NCBI GenBank assembly: GCA_037074615.1
Contig: CM073518.1
Coordinates: 9,300,001 to 9,364,000, forward strand
Direction: 5' to 3'
DNA: 64,000 nucleotides
From: Leucaena leucocephala
Taxonomy: Eukaryota; Streptophyta; Magnoliopsida; Fabales; Fabaceae
Each line of letters opens with the position of its first letter. The stretch's first letter is position 1. The translations under genes and the position numbers were made by a program. The notes under the pieces are model-generated. The model made no database searches, had not been told where the DNA came from, and worked only from the letters and a program-made list of their open reading frames with translations. Below, piece by piece: positions 12,876-26,411 of the stretch.

Positions 12876-15800
12876 CTACCGAAATAAATCAGGGTACATC
12901 TCCCTCATCTTTTCTTCTATTTCCCAGGTAGCTTCATTCTCTGTTAAGCCTTTCCAGATCACTTTGACCATAGGAATCTGCTTATTACGCAGTTGCTTGA
13001 CCTTTCAATCAACTATTTGTACTGGTCCAACTTCATAGGTTAGGTCATCTCGTAGCGTAACTTCATCTTGTTCAATTACATGTGTTGGATCTTGAACATA
13101 CTTCTTTAGCTGGGAAACATGGAATACATCATGTATCTGGCTGAGATTTGGAGGAAGTGCCAACTTGTAGGCCACTGATCCTATCCTTAAGAGAATCTGA
13201 AATGGTTCGATGTATCTAGGATGCAACTTCTTCACCTTGATTGATCGTCCAGCTCCTGTAGTTGGAGTTAACTTAAGAAATACATGCTCGCCTTCTTCAA
13301 ACTCCAACGGCTTTCGTCTGACATCTGCATAACTCTTCTGTTGACTTTGAGCCATCATCATCCATTTTCTGATCATTGCAATTTGCTCAGCAGTCTGATC
13401 TACAATATCAGGACCATACATTCTTCTCTCACTTAACTCAAGCTAGCATAAGGGAGATCTACACTTTTGTCCATAAAGAGCTTCGAATGGGGCCATCTGA
13501 ATACTAGCTTGATAACTATTATTGTATGCAAATTCTATCAATGGTAGATGAGTATCCCAACTGCCTTTAAAATCCAAGACACATGCTCTCAACATATCTT
13601 CTAGTGTCTGGATTGTTCTCTCAGACTGACCATCTGTTTGAGGATGATAAGCTGTGCTGAATCTGAGAGTAGTACCCATCTCTTGCTGCAAAGCCCTCCA
13701 GAAATTTGACTTGAATCGAGGGTCTCTGTCAGACATAATACTGCTTGGGATTCCATGCAGTCTAACAATTTCCTTTATGTACAATTTTGCCAACTTCTCT
13801 AGAGAATCCCTCTTATTTATTGCCAGGAAATGAGCTAACTTTGTTAACCGATCAATCACCACCCATGTCGCATCATGCTTAGTTGGGGTCATAGGTAGTC
13901 CTTCTACAAAGTCCATGGTAATACTGTCCCACATCCATTCAGTAACATCTAGAGGTTGCAATGTTCTTGCTGGCTTCTGATGCTCAATCTTTACTTTCTG
14001 GCACGTTAAGCACTTAGACACATAAGCCACCATATCTTTCTTCAGTCCAGGCCACCAAAATAATCTTTTAACATCATGGTCATACCTAGATGCACTGTAT
14101 ATTGGCTTTTGTGTGCTTCATCCAGAATCTTTTCCCTTAGTCCCCTAGCATTAGGGATGTAGGGTCTTCCTCTAAACTGCAATAATCCATCTGAGAAAAT
14201 CTTAAAATTCTTAGTCTTCCCTCTCTCTAGAGTCCTTAAAAATCATTGTGAGCTTATCATGTTCCTGAGCCTCTTTAATCTCATCTTCTATACAAGCTTT
14301 GACATGTACTCCCCCGTAGGAAGTTTCTGTCACTTGTATCTGATACAAAGGGCTCTAATCTCGCATATCCTTAATCAACTTTAATTCTTTGATTATCAAA
14401 TATGCTACCTGTACCTCCTTTCTGCTCAGAGCATCGGCCACTACATTGGCTTTTCCTGGATGGTATTTAATTTAGAAATCGTAATCCTTTAACAATTCCA
14501 TCCATCGTCGTTATTTCATATTTAGCTCTTTCTGATCCTGCAGATACTTCAGGCTTTTGTGGTCACAGTACAATTCAATTGTAGCTCCATATAAATAATG
14601 CCTCCATATTTTTAGAGCATAAACCACCGCTGTAAGCTCCAGATCATGAGTGGGATAATTCTGTTCATGCAACTTTAACTGCCGAGAGGCGTAGGCTACT
14701 AATCTACCTTCCTGTATCAGTACACATCCTAACCCCTGCTTACTAGCATCAGTGTAGACTACATAAGTCTGAGTTGGGTCTGGAATAATTAGCACAGTAG
14801 TAGTGGTTAATTTCTGCTTTAACTCTTGAAAACTAGCCTCGCACTTCTCGTCCCACTTAAACTACTGATTCTTTCTGGTAAGCTTGGTTAGTGGCAAGGC
14901 AATTCAAGAAAAGTCCTGGATGAATCTTCTGTAATACCCTGCTAAGCCCAAGAAACTCCTGATCTCTGTCACTATCTTTGGTTGCTCCCAACTTAAAACA
15001 GCTTCAACTTTGGTAGGATCCACAGCTACCCCGTCTTGGGATATGATGTGACCAAGAAATTTGACTTCTGAAAGCCAAAACTCACACTTACAAAGCTTAG
15101 CGTAGAGATGCCTCTCTTTAAGGGTACCAAGAACAATTCTCAAATGCCTTTCATGCTCCTCAGCAGACTTGGAGTAAACTAGAATATCATCTATGAAGAC
15201 CACCACAAACTGATCTAAATAAGTCTTGAAGATCCGGTTCATATAATCCACGAAAATTACAGGCGCATTAGTCAGACCAAAAGGCATAACCAAAAACTCA
15301 AAATGCCCATAACGTGTTCTGAAAGCAGTCTTTGAAATGTCACCTGACTTAATTCTCAACTGATGATAGTCAGATCGTAAATCAATCTTAGAGAATAGAC
15401 TCGCTCCCGCCAATTGATCTAGCAAATCATCAATTCTGGGGAGAGGGTACTTGTTCTTAACTGTGATCTTGTTCAGCTCTCTGTAGTCAATACACAGTCT
15501 TAAACTGCCATCTTTCCTTTTAACAAATAGCACTGGAGTACCCCAGGGAGAAGCACTAGGTTGTATGAAACCCTTCTCTAAAAGCTCCTCAATCTGCTTC
15601 TTCAGCTCACTCATTTCATTGGGAGCCATCTGATATGGGGCTTTGGATACTGGTCCCGCTCCAGGCATAATATCGATTGCAAACTCCACTTCTCGTTTCG
15701 GAGGTAATCCTTGAATTTCCTTTGGAAAGACTTCAGGAAATTCATTAACGACTGCAATAATCTCAATTCCCTCTTCGACTTCTTCTTGAACAGAGAGGAA

Positions 15801-16338
15801 AACCATGTATCCTTGACATCCTTTCCGCAGGCATTTATTTGCTTGTGCCTCTGTTATGAAATTCAGTCGTACTTCTGGACTCAGGTCTGCTACCGTCGAA
15901 CCAAGAACTAGCTTCTTGTTTTTGCAGTCCATCATTATATTATTGAAGGACAACCAATTTAAATCAAGTATAACCTCAATCTCTAGGAAAGGCATGCATA
16001 TTAGGTCTAGGGTTGTATAACAGTGCTCATACCGCACAATAATATTCAAACAAGCATCGAAGGTAACTACCCTAGCACTTGTGGGAGTCGTCACATATAT
16101 GTCATAATTTAATTTACTAACCACCAAGCCTAGACGTCTAGCACAATCATAGGAAATAAAAGAATGACTTGCACCAGAATCAAACAGAGCAATCACTGAG
16201 TGATCATTAATATAGATTGTACCTTGAATCATCTCAGGTGATTTTTGTGCATCTTCTCTGGAAAGTACAAATACGCATCCTTGCGTCCGCGGCCTTTGAT
16301 CAGCTGCTGTATGAGGACATTCCCGAGAAAAATGTCTC
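12876..16338 (-). pseudogene. pol: E2 pol remnant (protease, RT, RNase H, integrase, chromodomain) plus the end of gag
   Basis: Minus-strand fragments lie in the right order. The zinc-knuckle end HFSRECP is at about 16338. A 442-codon block (14904-16232) has protease DSGASHS, the single-frame PR-RT junction, and RT with FIDDILVYS; here a conserved SGYHQL reads SDYHQL. RNase H is a 94-codon block (14511-14795) with YTDAS and CDHKSL. The integrase core (13443-14033) has the D, D and E motifs, and 13005-13421 covers GPY/F-like sequence into the chromodomain. An in-frame TGA splits the chromodomain (end near 12876). Frameshifts, including a 10-bp deletion near 14078, destroy the HHCC region. E2 cannot make a working polyprotein. 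It is 70-90 % like E3 by eye. Confidence 0.9.
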
Positions 16339-16339
16339 T

Positions 16340-17634
16340 GATGGATTATATACTATAGGCAAACCTTGAGAATTAGAGTGGGCATTTGAAGGGATATCTC
16401 TATCGTGTCATAAGCTATATATCGCTCTGATGTTATTTTGAAATTTGATTCTTAGCAAAAGGTTTTTATGGTTCAATATGACCACTTTTCTGAGGCGTGA
16501 AGTTCCCTTTACATGATCCAATGTATAATTCAGGTTCATGAGTATACTGTTCAAGATTTAGTGGATTATGGCGCTAGTCATTCATTGTTGCCTTTGAATG
16601 TGCTAGAAGGTATAGGCTTGAATCTTGTGGATAAAAGACATTGATTTAGGCAATAAAGGTTATATTGTACTTGAGCTATAAAGGATTAGAATTAAAATCG
16701 AGCAATGGCGGATTCATGTAATAGATTTAATTTTGGGATGTTTAAAAAAAAAAGAGACATTATTTTGATTATGGTATTGCTATAATGTTGCAAGGTGTAC
16801 ATCTTTTTGTGGTTCAAGAATTGGTTATATGTGGAGTGTTTGGAGAACGTAGAGCACATATGATTGGATCTAAGTATAGTTTTTCACCCATAATCTAGTG
16901 GGCAATTCGAGAAAGCAATTGAAATAAATGAAGATATGTTGAGATTTTATATATTGGATTTTTTTGGAGGTTGGGACAACCATTTATCGTTAATGGATTT
17001 TGTTTATAATAATAGTTGTTAATCAAGGATTGAAAAGGCACCGTTTAAATCGTTGTATGAAAGATATGAAGATTTATAATTGGATGACTTGAAGATGGTG
17101 ATAAAGAGATTGTAGGATTAGATTTGGTTCAAGATTTTAAAGAGAAAGTAAAGGTAATCAAACAAAAGTTATTGAAAGATCAGAGTCGACTGAAATCTTA
17201 CGTCGATCATCGTCGTAGAGAATTGGAATTCATAGTTAGAGATAAAGTATTTTTAAAGGTGTAATGAGATTTGAAATGAAAGACAAGTTTGCTGTAGCTT
17301 ATCGATTAGCCTTACTACCAGAATTATCTAGAATTCATCCAATGTTCATGTGTCGATGCTACGGAAATACCTTTATGATTCCTCTCATGTAGTTGAATAT
17401 CAAGAAATTAAGGTAAACGAAGACTTGTCTTATGATGTGTATCCTGTAGCTATTATTGATAGACAAGTACAAAAATTAAGGCCAAAGGAGATTCTTTCGG
17501 TAAAAGTGTTATGGCGTAATCATTCAGAGGAAGAAGCTACTTGGGAAATGGAGAGCGAGATGTGGAGCAAATACCCGCACTTATTCGAGTATTTAGATGA
17601 GCATATTTTAAATTTGGAGGACCGAATTTCTTAA
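16340..17634 (+). pseudogene. pol: E5 pol remnant with chromodomain
   Basis: Protease-like VQDLVDYGASHS is encoded near 16549-16590 (the catalytic D-S-G reads D-Y-G). RT and RNase H are missing. Near 16975-17060 the frame reads DNHLSLMDFVYNNS then APFKSLYE, the integrase C-terminal part. An open 94-codon frame (17350-17634) ends the gene: YDSSHVVEYQEIKVNEDLSY leads into a chromodomain with VKVLWRN and EEATWEMESEM, ending KYPHLF. That signature is typical of Tekay/Del chromoviruses. Many stops in between; not functional. Confidence 0.8.
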
Positions 17635-17645
17635 GAGGGGAAGAA
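17634..17645 (+). other. E5 polypurine tract
   Basis: AGAGGGGAAGAA lies right after the stop codon of the chromodomain frame and right before the LTR start TGTAATGACCC. Confidence 0.8.
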
Positions 17646-18462
17646 TGTAATGACCCAGAAAAATGTTAGATATGAAATTATCTTAAGTAAAGAATATATA
17701 TTATTTCGTGCAGAAATTTTGCAAGAGGCATGGTTAGTTGAGTGGTTGAAAGCGGAAGTATAAAGTGTTGGTCCCGTGTTCGAACCCCAGCCATTGCAGG
17801 ATGTGAAGTTTTATTTTATTTTCTGACGCGTGAAATTACCATTTTGCCCTCCATTTTTTTAAATCCTTCAGCACTCCTTCACCTGCTCTTCTGTCCATCA
17901 GCTGCTCGAGAGGCGACTTGAGCAGAGCAGGGAATGGCGCGCGCAGCAAGAGGACATGTGGGTCACTAATGACGGTGAGTCTTGCCGTTACTGGGACTGC
18001 CGTTATCCGTCATCTGAACTACAACAAGAGTGAGAGCGAAGGTTTGTGTGAGTGATGGAAGCGGTGTGGGAGTTGTGAGGGAGACGCGTCAGTGGCGGTG
18101 GCAGGGAGGACATTGTCAGAGATTGGTTAGTGTACAACGGAGGGGATCTCGATAGAGGTAAGCTTCCTCGACATCTTTCCACCTTTATTTCTAGCGATCT
18201 ATAAGTTTCTGAGTTTTGAGCTACTGTAGCAACTCGCCTCTGCCATGTTTTCTGGTTTAGACAGCCGTGTGTGTGCGAGTGAGAGAAGAGAAGGAGAAAG
18301 AAGCAACGTTTGGCGCTGTCGTCGTTGCCAAGCTTTGTCGTTAGTGCAGTGGGTGTATGACGGGGTACTGTAGCAACTATAGTACATTGAATTCCTCCTC
18401 TATTCTGATCAGTTGCACGGCAAATTTCTGTCATAATTGGATCAAGAGCTTTGGCCGCTGGG
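17646..18462 (+). mobile_element. E5 3' LTR, segment 1
   Basis: Starts TGTAATGACCCAG after the PPT. Richer in GC than its neighbours from 17860 to 18460. It is interrupted at 18462 by a solo LTR with TSD CTGGG. With the insertions removed the LTR totals about 3.5 kb (17646-18462, 21363-22778, 34865-36118). The two overlapping minus-strand open frames at 18003-18434 show no recognisable product. Confidence 0.75.
17735..17787 (+). promoter_or_regulatory. tRNA-like A-box and B-box pair in E5 LTR
   Basis: TAGTTGAGTGG at 17735-17745 resembles a Pol III A-box and GTTCGAACCC at 17778-17787 is a good B-box. The 43-bp start-to-start distance is tRNA-like. The arms needed for a full tRNA cloverleaf are not evident, so this is a tRNA-derived patch or SINE-like insertion, or chance conservation, rather than a tRNA gene. 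Confidence 0.45.
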
Positions 18463-21357
18463 TGTCACATCCTTAATTTTATACATCTTAGGAACCATTC
18501 AGTAGCATTTGGAACCACTTTCAGAGTCATAGAAGTCCAAAATCTCAATCTGGAATTTTACTCTTTTCGGTACTGTTCACTGTAGCAAATTCCAGATGAG
18601 TGACTTGACTTTTAAAAATCATAACTAATTCTAGAAAAATTGAAACGAAGTGGTTCAAAGTGCTACATGAAGATAACTCAATTATCTTTCAGGGAAAAAT
18701 CACTGGTTGACCATTCCTTGACAAATCCAACGTGGGTCAACATTTTAAAGTTACTGTTCATCCAGTGATTTTCTCCTGAATCCAGTATTTTGGTTCCATC
18801 TTTGGTAATTTATATCCTTTCGTACAGACATCCAAATGGGACATTATATATATCAAATTAAATCTTAGTATGTCTACTTTTTACCATAAAAATTTCGTAC
18901 ATTAATTCAACCATTTACTATTTTTAATGATTTATCAAACATGCATAGGTCCTCACGAGTTACTGTTCACTGACCCTATTTTCAGCATTCAATCTTCACA
19001 TGAGCATGCATACAACCATCACATATCAGTCATACATGCCAGATAACAATTATTATTAGATAATAAACTGTTATATATCAGTGTATGATCAATCCCCTCA
19101 AATTTCTATTACATCTTTTTCTGTCTAAAATCCGGCAGCATAACTGCTACAATCTTCCTCTAGAAAGTAACCGATGTTGTACCGATTCGGTAATTCCCTC
19201 GTGAGAACTACCATTCTACGTAATACCCAGGAAAGACTGGGTGAACCTGCTGGGTCCACTCACTTCCAGCCTCCTTAGACAGCACTACGTACACAGTACG
19301 TATCAGCTCCTTTCCCTGATCCTGCTTTCTTGCCGGAATTTCGGCAGCATAACGGCGTCTCTTAAAATTTCCAAATTTCATTTTGACAGAACCTCCCCTG
19401 TAATGTTATGTATGGGAATGAGATTCAAAAGAATCCCAGTAGCAACAATCATAACAATATATGTAATACAGAGTGACGGTGCTTGCTTGTGATTGTGTAC
19501 AGATAAGTATGCTGCATGCTTCCATATTCAATAACATATGATCATAGCATTGGAATAGAGCTTCAAGCATAACATATAAGACAACAATCCAATCAAACAA
19601 AACAACACATCACAAAGACATTACATAAGAGCTAGGATTAGTTACTACCTCAAAAGCAGAGCTTCAGAACCTCTCTACTACTTCCAACTCCACCAGAACT
19701 TCCTTACTTCTTTCTTTCTCTCACTTTCTCTCTCAAGAACTTCTTTCTTCCTCTCTTTCTTGCTTGCACCGAAATGAAGGAGTAAGGGGGGGTATTTATA
19801 GTGTTGAGCAATGGCAATCTTGTAATTAGGAAGACTTATGATCCTGTGGTCCTGGTTTTTCCTGGAATTTCCTATTTTCTTTAATTCTCTTTTACTGCAT
19901 CACCCTGGACACCTCATAGGACACCTCACCACCCATATGCTTCATGTGACGAAATTTGGAGGTTCTGGAAGCTTTCCGGTCTATCGCCTCGAAAAACGTG
20001 CCGTTTTCTGAATCTGATGTTTCTGAAGATCCTTTTTATGTCTACTGACCTCATATTTAGTATCTAGACCCTTTATATCATTAAGTTTTTAATACTAGGT
20101 CCAGACTCAGTTACAGATCCCCTGTAAAATGACCAAAATGCCCTTGGTGCCCTATCTTGTCCTATCTTAACCCTAAGGATAAAATCGTCATTTCACACCT
20201 TTTTGGACCTGGTCAAAGCTTATACTGGCTCAAGTCAACCTTATTTAGACATGTCTTGACCTCTGGGCCTGTCCAGAATGACCAGAATGCCCTCCATTCA
20301 TCTGCTGCCCTTTTTGTACAACACAGGGGCATTTTCGTAATTTCACACTTTTCCGGGGTTCTGCTGGACACTGGCCCACCTATCAGTCCAAGAGTCTTAT
20401 TGGGCCTCTAATGGCGCCATTTTTGGGCTTTCTGGGTCCCTTACCTGTATGGCACGCATTACGAGGAATCTTCCTCTGCCACAGTTCACCAAATATTTTA
20501 ATTATTATTTACCGATTATACACCTTTCCGGACACCGGCTCTTTTTTCCGGATACAGTGGCCTACTGTGTTCAGGCATCCTTGTGGGTTATAACGGTCAT
20601 CTGACCGAAGTCATCTGATCGCATTTAGCCCCTTTAAAAATACCGATAAATCTCCAACCCGGATCCCCGGAGGCCTCATACTCCCGTCTGAATTTGCTAT
20701 TTTGTGAATAACTCCTTCTACAGACCTCCTATCGGTATTCTGTCAGTTTCCTGACATCCGCCCCATAAGGGCGCATCATCCTATATTTTCTCACTTATAT
20801 ATGAAATCTAGGGTATCCGGTATTAATTTTTATAACTTTTGGATGATCAGTCCATTTCTGGCTATCTGGAGTCTTCAAAACTTCTGGTATTAGGCTGGGT
20901 TACCGGGCGTCACCTGCCCTACCTTCTGGTAGAATCTGGGACTGAAATGCTGTCGGGCAGTACGAACCACTTCCGGCCTAACTTTCTTTAATTACACTTT
21001 AGCCCCAGGGAACTTTTCTTCTTTATAATTAAATCCCTTTTATTTGGCTAAAATTACACTTAAGGACCCCACCTTTTTGTCTACTTTTCTTTTTGGCCTT
21101 GAACTTTTTCATAATTACATCTAAGTCCCTACATTTTCTTTCTTTTGCAATTTTAACCGCTTTCCTTGCATAAATGGCCACTATATTTCTAGGGACTTTC
21201 ACTATTTACATATAAGTCCTTGATCTTTGACTTATTTGCAGTTTAATCCCTAAAAACCCTCTGTATGTTTCTGGGACTTCTGCTCAAAGGAGTCTGATAA
21301 TCTATCTATTTCAGGCTCACTTTCTGAGTCTCTAGGCCTGAAAATTGGGGTGTTACA
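18463..21357 (-). mobile_element. Solo gypsy LTR (E3-like) inside E5 LTR
   Basis: On the plus strand it runs TGTCACATCC...GGGGTGTTACA, i.e. a minus-strand LTR of about 2.9 kb. CTGGG flanks both sides (18458-18462 and 21358-21362). The TATA box on the minus strand is at 19793-19800. Its sequence follows the E3 LTR through most of its length, including the U5 hairpin and the U3 blocks with AAAATGCCC. No internal region is present. Confidence 0.93.
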
Positions 21358-21362
21358 CTGGG

Positions 21363-22778
21363 TGTTCTTCGTCGCCCTACAAGTTGGGCGCCATTTTAGT
21401 GTAAGTTAAGATTGATCTTTCTCTTTTCTTTTCCTTCTCTGCCGGTCAGTGTTTCCTGAGGTTGGAATGTGTGTGCCGTGGCATGTGTTTACACCTGAAG
21501 TTTATGTGTATGAGTATGTGTGTGCATGCTATGGACGGGGAGTTGCCTGTGTGAGTGATTGCTGTAGCTTTTCTGTTGACGGCTATTGTTCTAATTTTGT
21601 GGCCCTGTAGCTTTCTGTTTTAGTTGGAAAAAGGAAGAAGAAGATGGGACCTATATAATTGATGTGAGAGAGAAGGATGAGTGTAATTATGCAGGTGTTT
21701 GCGGTATTGAAACAGAAGGAAGAAGAGGATGAAAATGGAGCTAGACATTTTGTTTATATGTATTGTTGCTGCTTGTGTGTGTGCATATGTGTGGTTATTG
21801 AATTGAAGTATATATATATGTTGTTTATATATGCGTGTAAAGATGATTTGGATAAGGAAATGGTTTGGGTTTGGGGTGAGAATGGTTAAGCTAAAAGTAA
21901 ATTGGGAAGTAATTGACGGGTATAGGGAAAATGACAATTATATAATTACAGGATGTGAGATATTAGAAAGAAGATTAAAATTTCAGATTTGACTAGGGAA
22001 GATGATAATGTGAAATTATTGGACTATTAAAGTGTTAATAAGGATATATATATATTCAAGTTGCTGTGATATATATATGCTGATGTGTGCAAGTATGATA
22101 TCTATTATGGAAAGAATAGTTGAGCTAAAGCTAATGGAGTTAATTGTTGGAATTGAAGGGTATAGAGAAATTGATGATTATATGTTTACATGATGTGAGA
22201 TGTTGGATTTATATTTGGAATAATTATTCAAGTATGAGTGTTATGCTGAATGAAAGAATATAAAATTTGGTAGAGATTTCTGAAATTTATTATAGCTATA
22301 GAGTTGTCAAAATTTTCAAAATAAAGGTTGTGGTTTCATATTTCAAGTGTTATAAAGAAAAGGGAAAAGAAAATAAGAAAAACTCTTGGAGTATTTAAGT
22401 ATTAGTAAGTATATATGTTACTTGGTATGGTTATGGTAAATGAAAGGAAATTGGGATAAAGGAGAAATTGCATTTCATGATGGACTATGGAGTTTGAGAA
22501 AAGTGATAAAAAGAGCAATGTTCTTAGAGCTTAATAATTAGTGAAGCATGTTAAATGTTTGGAAGGAAAGTAGTTATGTAGACAAGTGTCCTACTTTTCT
22601 GAATGAAAACACTTGAGATATATAGAAAAATAATAGTATGATATAATATCCATTGCAATTGAAATTTGAGTTAAGTATTAATGTTTTATTTTCGGGAATT
22701 TAGGGAAATAAAAGGAGAATGATATTCTGAAGCTGAGAGCAAGAGTAAGTTATATTGGAGCGTTACAGGTGAATGAAT
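21363..22778 (+). mobile_element. E5 3' LTR, segment 2
   Basis: Noncoding LTR sequence that resumes after the CTGGG duplication and runs to the E4 insertion (TSD TGAAT at 22774-22778). It is AT-rich with GA-rich runs. The short overlapping frames at 21620-21937 are on opposite strands and are not credible genes. Confidence 0.7.
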
Positions 22779-24860
22779 TGTAACATCCCGATTTTTGGGT
22801 CTAGGAGAACTGGGAGGTAGTCTGATATGGGCAGGCTACTAAACCCGTAGTCCCAGGGTAGTAATCTGATAGGGGCGGATTACTTACCTATATTTTATAG
22901 GAATCCGAGGGATGAGCTAAGTTCCTCAGGATTTAAAGATGAGTTAAGTCTTTGACCTACAAAATAGGGACAGTTCACCTAGTTTCAAAAAGAGGAATGT
23001 AAGGAATATCCTAAGTCTTAAGCCTAGGAATTCTGCAGGTAGTTAGATATGGGCTGGCTCCTGAGTAAGATAACCTGATATGGGCGGGTTGTCGAGCCTT
23101 TCAATTAACAATGACTCCTGAAGAGTTCATGGGATGAGTTTTTGAAAGAGAATTTCTAGAACTTAAGATGAAGGATAAGAAGAGGAGTAAAGATGCCAGA
23201 AAGAGAATTTAGGGGCATAATCGTAATTATGGGAAAGATCGGGCTGGTAACCGATGAGTACCATATTTTGCCAGAAAATAGAGAAAATTATGCTGATCAT
23301 TTCACTGAACTGTGAAATATGCATACGAGGTCTCTATGAGTATGAAAGAATTATTGGAAGTTAAGGGACTTAATTGTAAAAAGGAAAAGTTTCCAGGGAC
23401 AAAATGGTAATTATGGAAAGTTCAGCCGAAAATGGCTTGGAACTGCCCGGAACCATTTCAGTCCCAAATTTTACCAGTAGATAGAGCAGATGATGCTCAG
23501 TAATCTGGCTTAATACAGGAATTTTATTAGGACTCCAGATAGCCGAAATTGATCTGATAGTCTAAAAGTTATAAAAATTTCTACCGGATATCCTAGATCT
23601 CAGATATACGTGAAAAATTACAGGATGATGCGCCCTGATGAGGCGAATGTTAGGAAACTGACAGGATACCGATAGGAGGTCTATAGAAAAAGTTATTCAT
23701 AAATTAGTGAATTGAGACGGAGTGTGTGGCCTCCGAGTATCCGATAGGGCAATTTATCGGTATTTGAACTGAGACTGAATGAGGTCAGATGACATCGGTC
23801 ATATGCCTGTTATGACCCAAAGGGATGCTTAGACTCAGTATATCAGTTTATCTGATAAAAGGAGTCGGTGTCCGGAAATGTGCCGAAAAGGTGTAAAATG
23901 ACGAAAATGCCCTTATGTTGTATAATAGTGAAAGAATGAGTAAAGGGTATTTTGGTCATTTGACTAAGGTTAGACAGTCAAGAAAGGATATCTGGACAGT
24001 TGACTAGGGTCAGAGAGTACTCTGGTAAGAGGTGAAAAGATAATAATGCCCCTAGACTCATTAAAGAAAAGAAAGAGGAACCAAGGGCATTTTGGTAATT
24101 TGCCAAGGGATGTTTCTTGGGAATCGAGCCATCAGAGTAGTTGAGTTTGATCAGGGCCCAAGATAGCAGTCCCAAGGTGCAAAAACGTAGCCCAACATAT
24201 ATGTGGGAAAAGGTGGCATTAAAATACTATTTTAATGATGTTTCAATAAAGTAGAGTTACTCGGTCAGCACGATAACCGAGGAAGTGATCAGATAAAGTT
24301 CTGGACTTATCTGGATAGTATTGGATGGCGTGAAAGGTTCCAGCAAGATGCCACATGGCGCCAACATAGAGGAAGAAGAAAAGTTAAGGACACGTGGCAC
24401 GATCTCAACCGTTGATTGCGGTGCAAGACTCTGGAAATGTCTAGAAACGATGAGTCAGCAGATGAGGTGTCCCAGGGGCCTTCATTTGCACCATGTGACA
24501 GATTAGGTGTCCCCTGAGGTGTCCCTTGGATGATGTTATGATGATGCAGTAAAGGGAATAAAGAAAATAAGAAATTCGAGGAAAAACGGTGGCCACAAGT
24601 TCAGAGTGCTTGAGAATTACGGAAGTGCCATCGGTGGAAACTATAAATACCCCCTTCCCCCCTTGCCATTTGCATCACGGCCAAGAGCCTTTTAGAGAGA
24701 GAAGGAAGCTCTAGAAGGAGAAAGTGAGAGGAAGAAAGAAAGAAAGGAAGTTCTGGCAGAGCTGGAAGCAGTATAGAGATAGTAGAGTTTTGCTAAGCTA
24801 GCTAGATAGTAACTAATCCTAGCTTTTATGTAATGACTTTGTGATTTGATGTGCTATTGT
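22779..24860 (+). mobile_element. E4 5' LTR, first segment
   Basis: Starts TGTAACATCCCG and matches 31901-33990 of the 3' LTR almost throughout. The TATA box is at 24642-24649. The leader just after TATA (24660-24735) differs clearly from the 3' LTR equivalent (33783-33870). The splice-donor-like GT of related LTRs is changed to AT near 24806. Cut at 24860 by a copia solo LTR. Confidence 0.9.
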
Positions 24861-25764
24861 TGTTGGAGATTATGCCCTAGGAGCCAATCATTACCTTATG
24901 AACATTGTTGATTTATGAATTTCTTAATTATGTTATCATATTATTTGCATGTTTACTATGATGACAATCCTTGGATAACTCGTGATCTTATCCTAAATGT
25001 CTCTGGTCGGTCATCTATGCGGGAGCAGAGATGAAATATGACCAGTATGACTTTGAAGATATATAGAGATATAAATCAAAGTTATAAGCACATGTAAGAG
25101 TACAGGGTGTTGGACCGACCCGCTATGAGAGAGCTGCATGGGTTAAGTCATAAGCTTCTCTCATATATAAGCCATGTCACTATGCCCTTTGACCTAAGAT
25201 CATCATGGATTCCTACATGACAAACGCTCAGCTTTGACCTAGTCAAAAGTTACTTTTGACCGAGTGATCATAAAGGCTATGCTCGGGCTTAGTGTTTTTT
25301 CATGCGGAGGAATGTGAATGGTCAAGATGGAATTTGTCCCTCACATTCGTAGAGAGATATTACTGGGCCCCTCGATGAGTGAGTCTGAGAAATTATGGCC
25401 ATACTGGAATGGAAGGGTAGTTCCATTTCTATATTCAGACTACTTAGGGATCGAGAAAGTAACGGTCAGGAACAGGAGGATGACGTTCTCCATGCCTCAT
25501 CCTTGACCGAAATATCGTGTGATAAAAGGACGTGATATGGTTGTATGAAAGGTTACATTGTTTATCGATCCTCATATGTTTTGGGTAGTTGTAATGCCTT
25601 GCTAGAGACCGCTTACGACTTGTGGGTCAGTATAGTAACTGGGCCACTGCCAACTTCATATGGGCCTACAGGGTCACACACAAAATAGCCCAATGCGAGC
25701 TATGATGTCCAGATTCATTGAATCTAAGAGATGTCTAGATTCAATGAATAATCTAGGGTGGATA

Positions 25765-25815
25765 TATATTATATATATATATATAAATTAGTATATATAT
25801 ATTATATATAATATA
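25765..25815. repeat. AT-rich microsatellite
   Basis: Runs of TATATATA interrupted by TTA and AAATTAG inside the copia solo LTR. Confidence 0.8.
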
Positions 25816-26411
25816 AGAGATATTTGCAAGATTTAATTTATAAGGATAAATTAAATTTCTATCACTTTTGAATTTGAATTTAAATGGATATCATCTATTT
25901 GAATTTAAAATTCAAATTGATAAGATATCTCAAATTTGATTTATGAGAATAAATCAAATATAATTCTGTCTTATCTTTATTTTAAATTAAATAAATAGGT
26001 GAATTAAATCTGTGGGACGGATTTAATATAAACCATATTTATTTAATTAGTTTCTTATTAAATTATGCAATATATGATATTGTATTAATTCAGAATTAAT
26101 ATAAGATTAATTCTGAAGCCCGGCCCAATTAGAAGCCCGATAGCATCCTATATATTTGACATTAGGAGCTAGGGTTCTACACATCTCTACACACACATTC
26201 AGACGTGAAAAAAGGGGGCAGGGAGAGTGCAAAAGGTTTGCAGATAAGAAACTGCCGAAATAAAGACGGTGAGGACAGAATCTCTAGAAAGCCCTAGAGG
26301 GACAAGAGGCGCTAGCACGTCGTTCGCGATTGGAACGCTGATCGTGTGGATACCGGTAGAGGAAGCCGATCTGAGCTGTCGACTTCTTGCGATCAACCAG
26401 ACATGAAGCGA

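Noticed and set aside
17733..17800. A functional tRNA gene
   Set aside because: The A and B boxes are present but acceptor and anticodon stems could not be found.
24321..24506. Short frame repeated at 33441-33626 and the minus frames at 23978 and 33098
   Set aside because: They recur only because both lie at the same place in the two LTRs of E4; no motif and no family resemblance.
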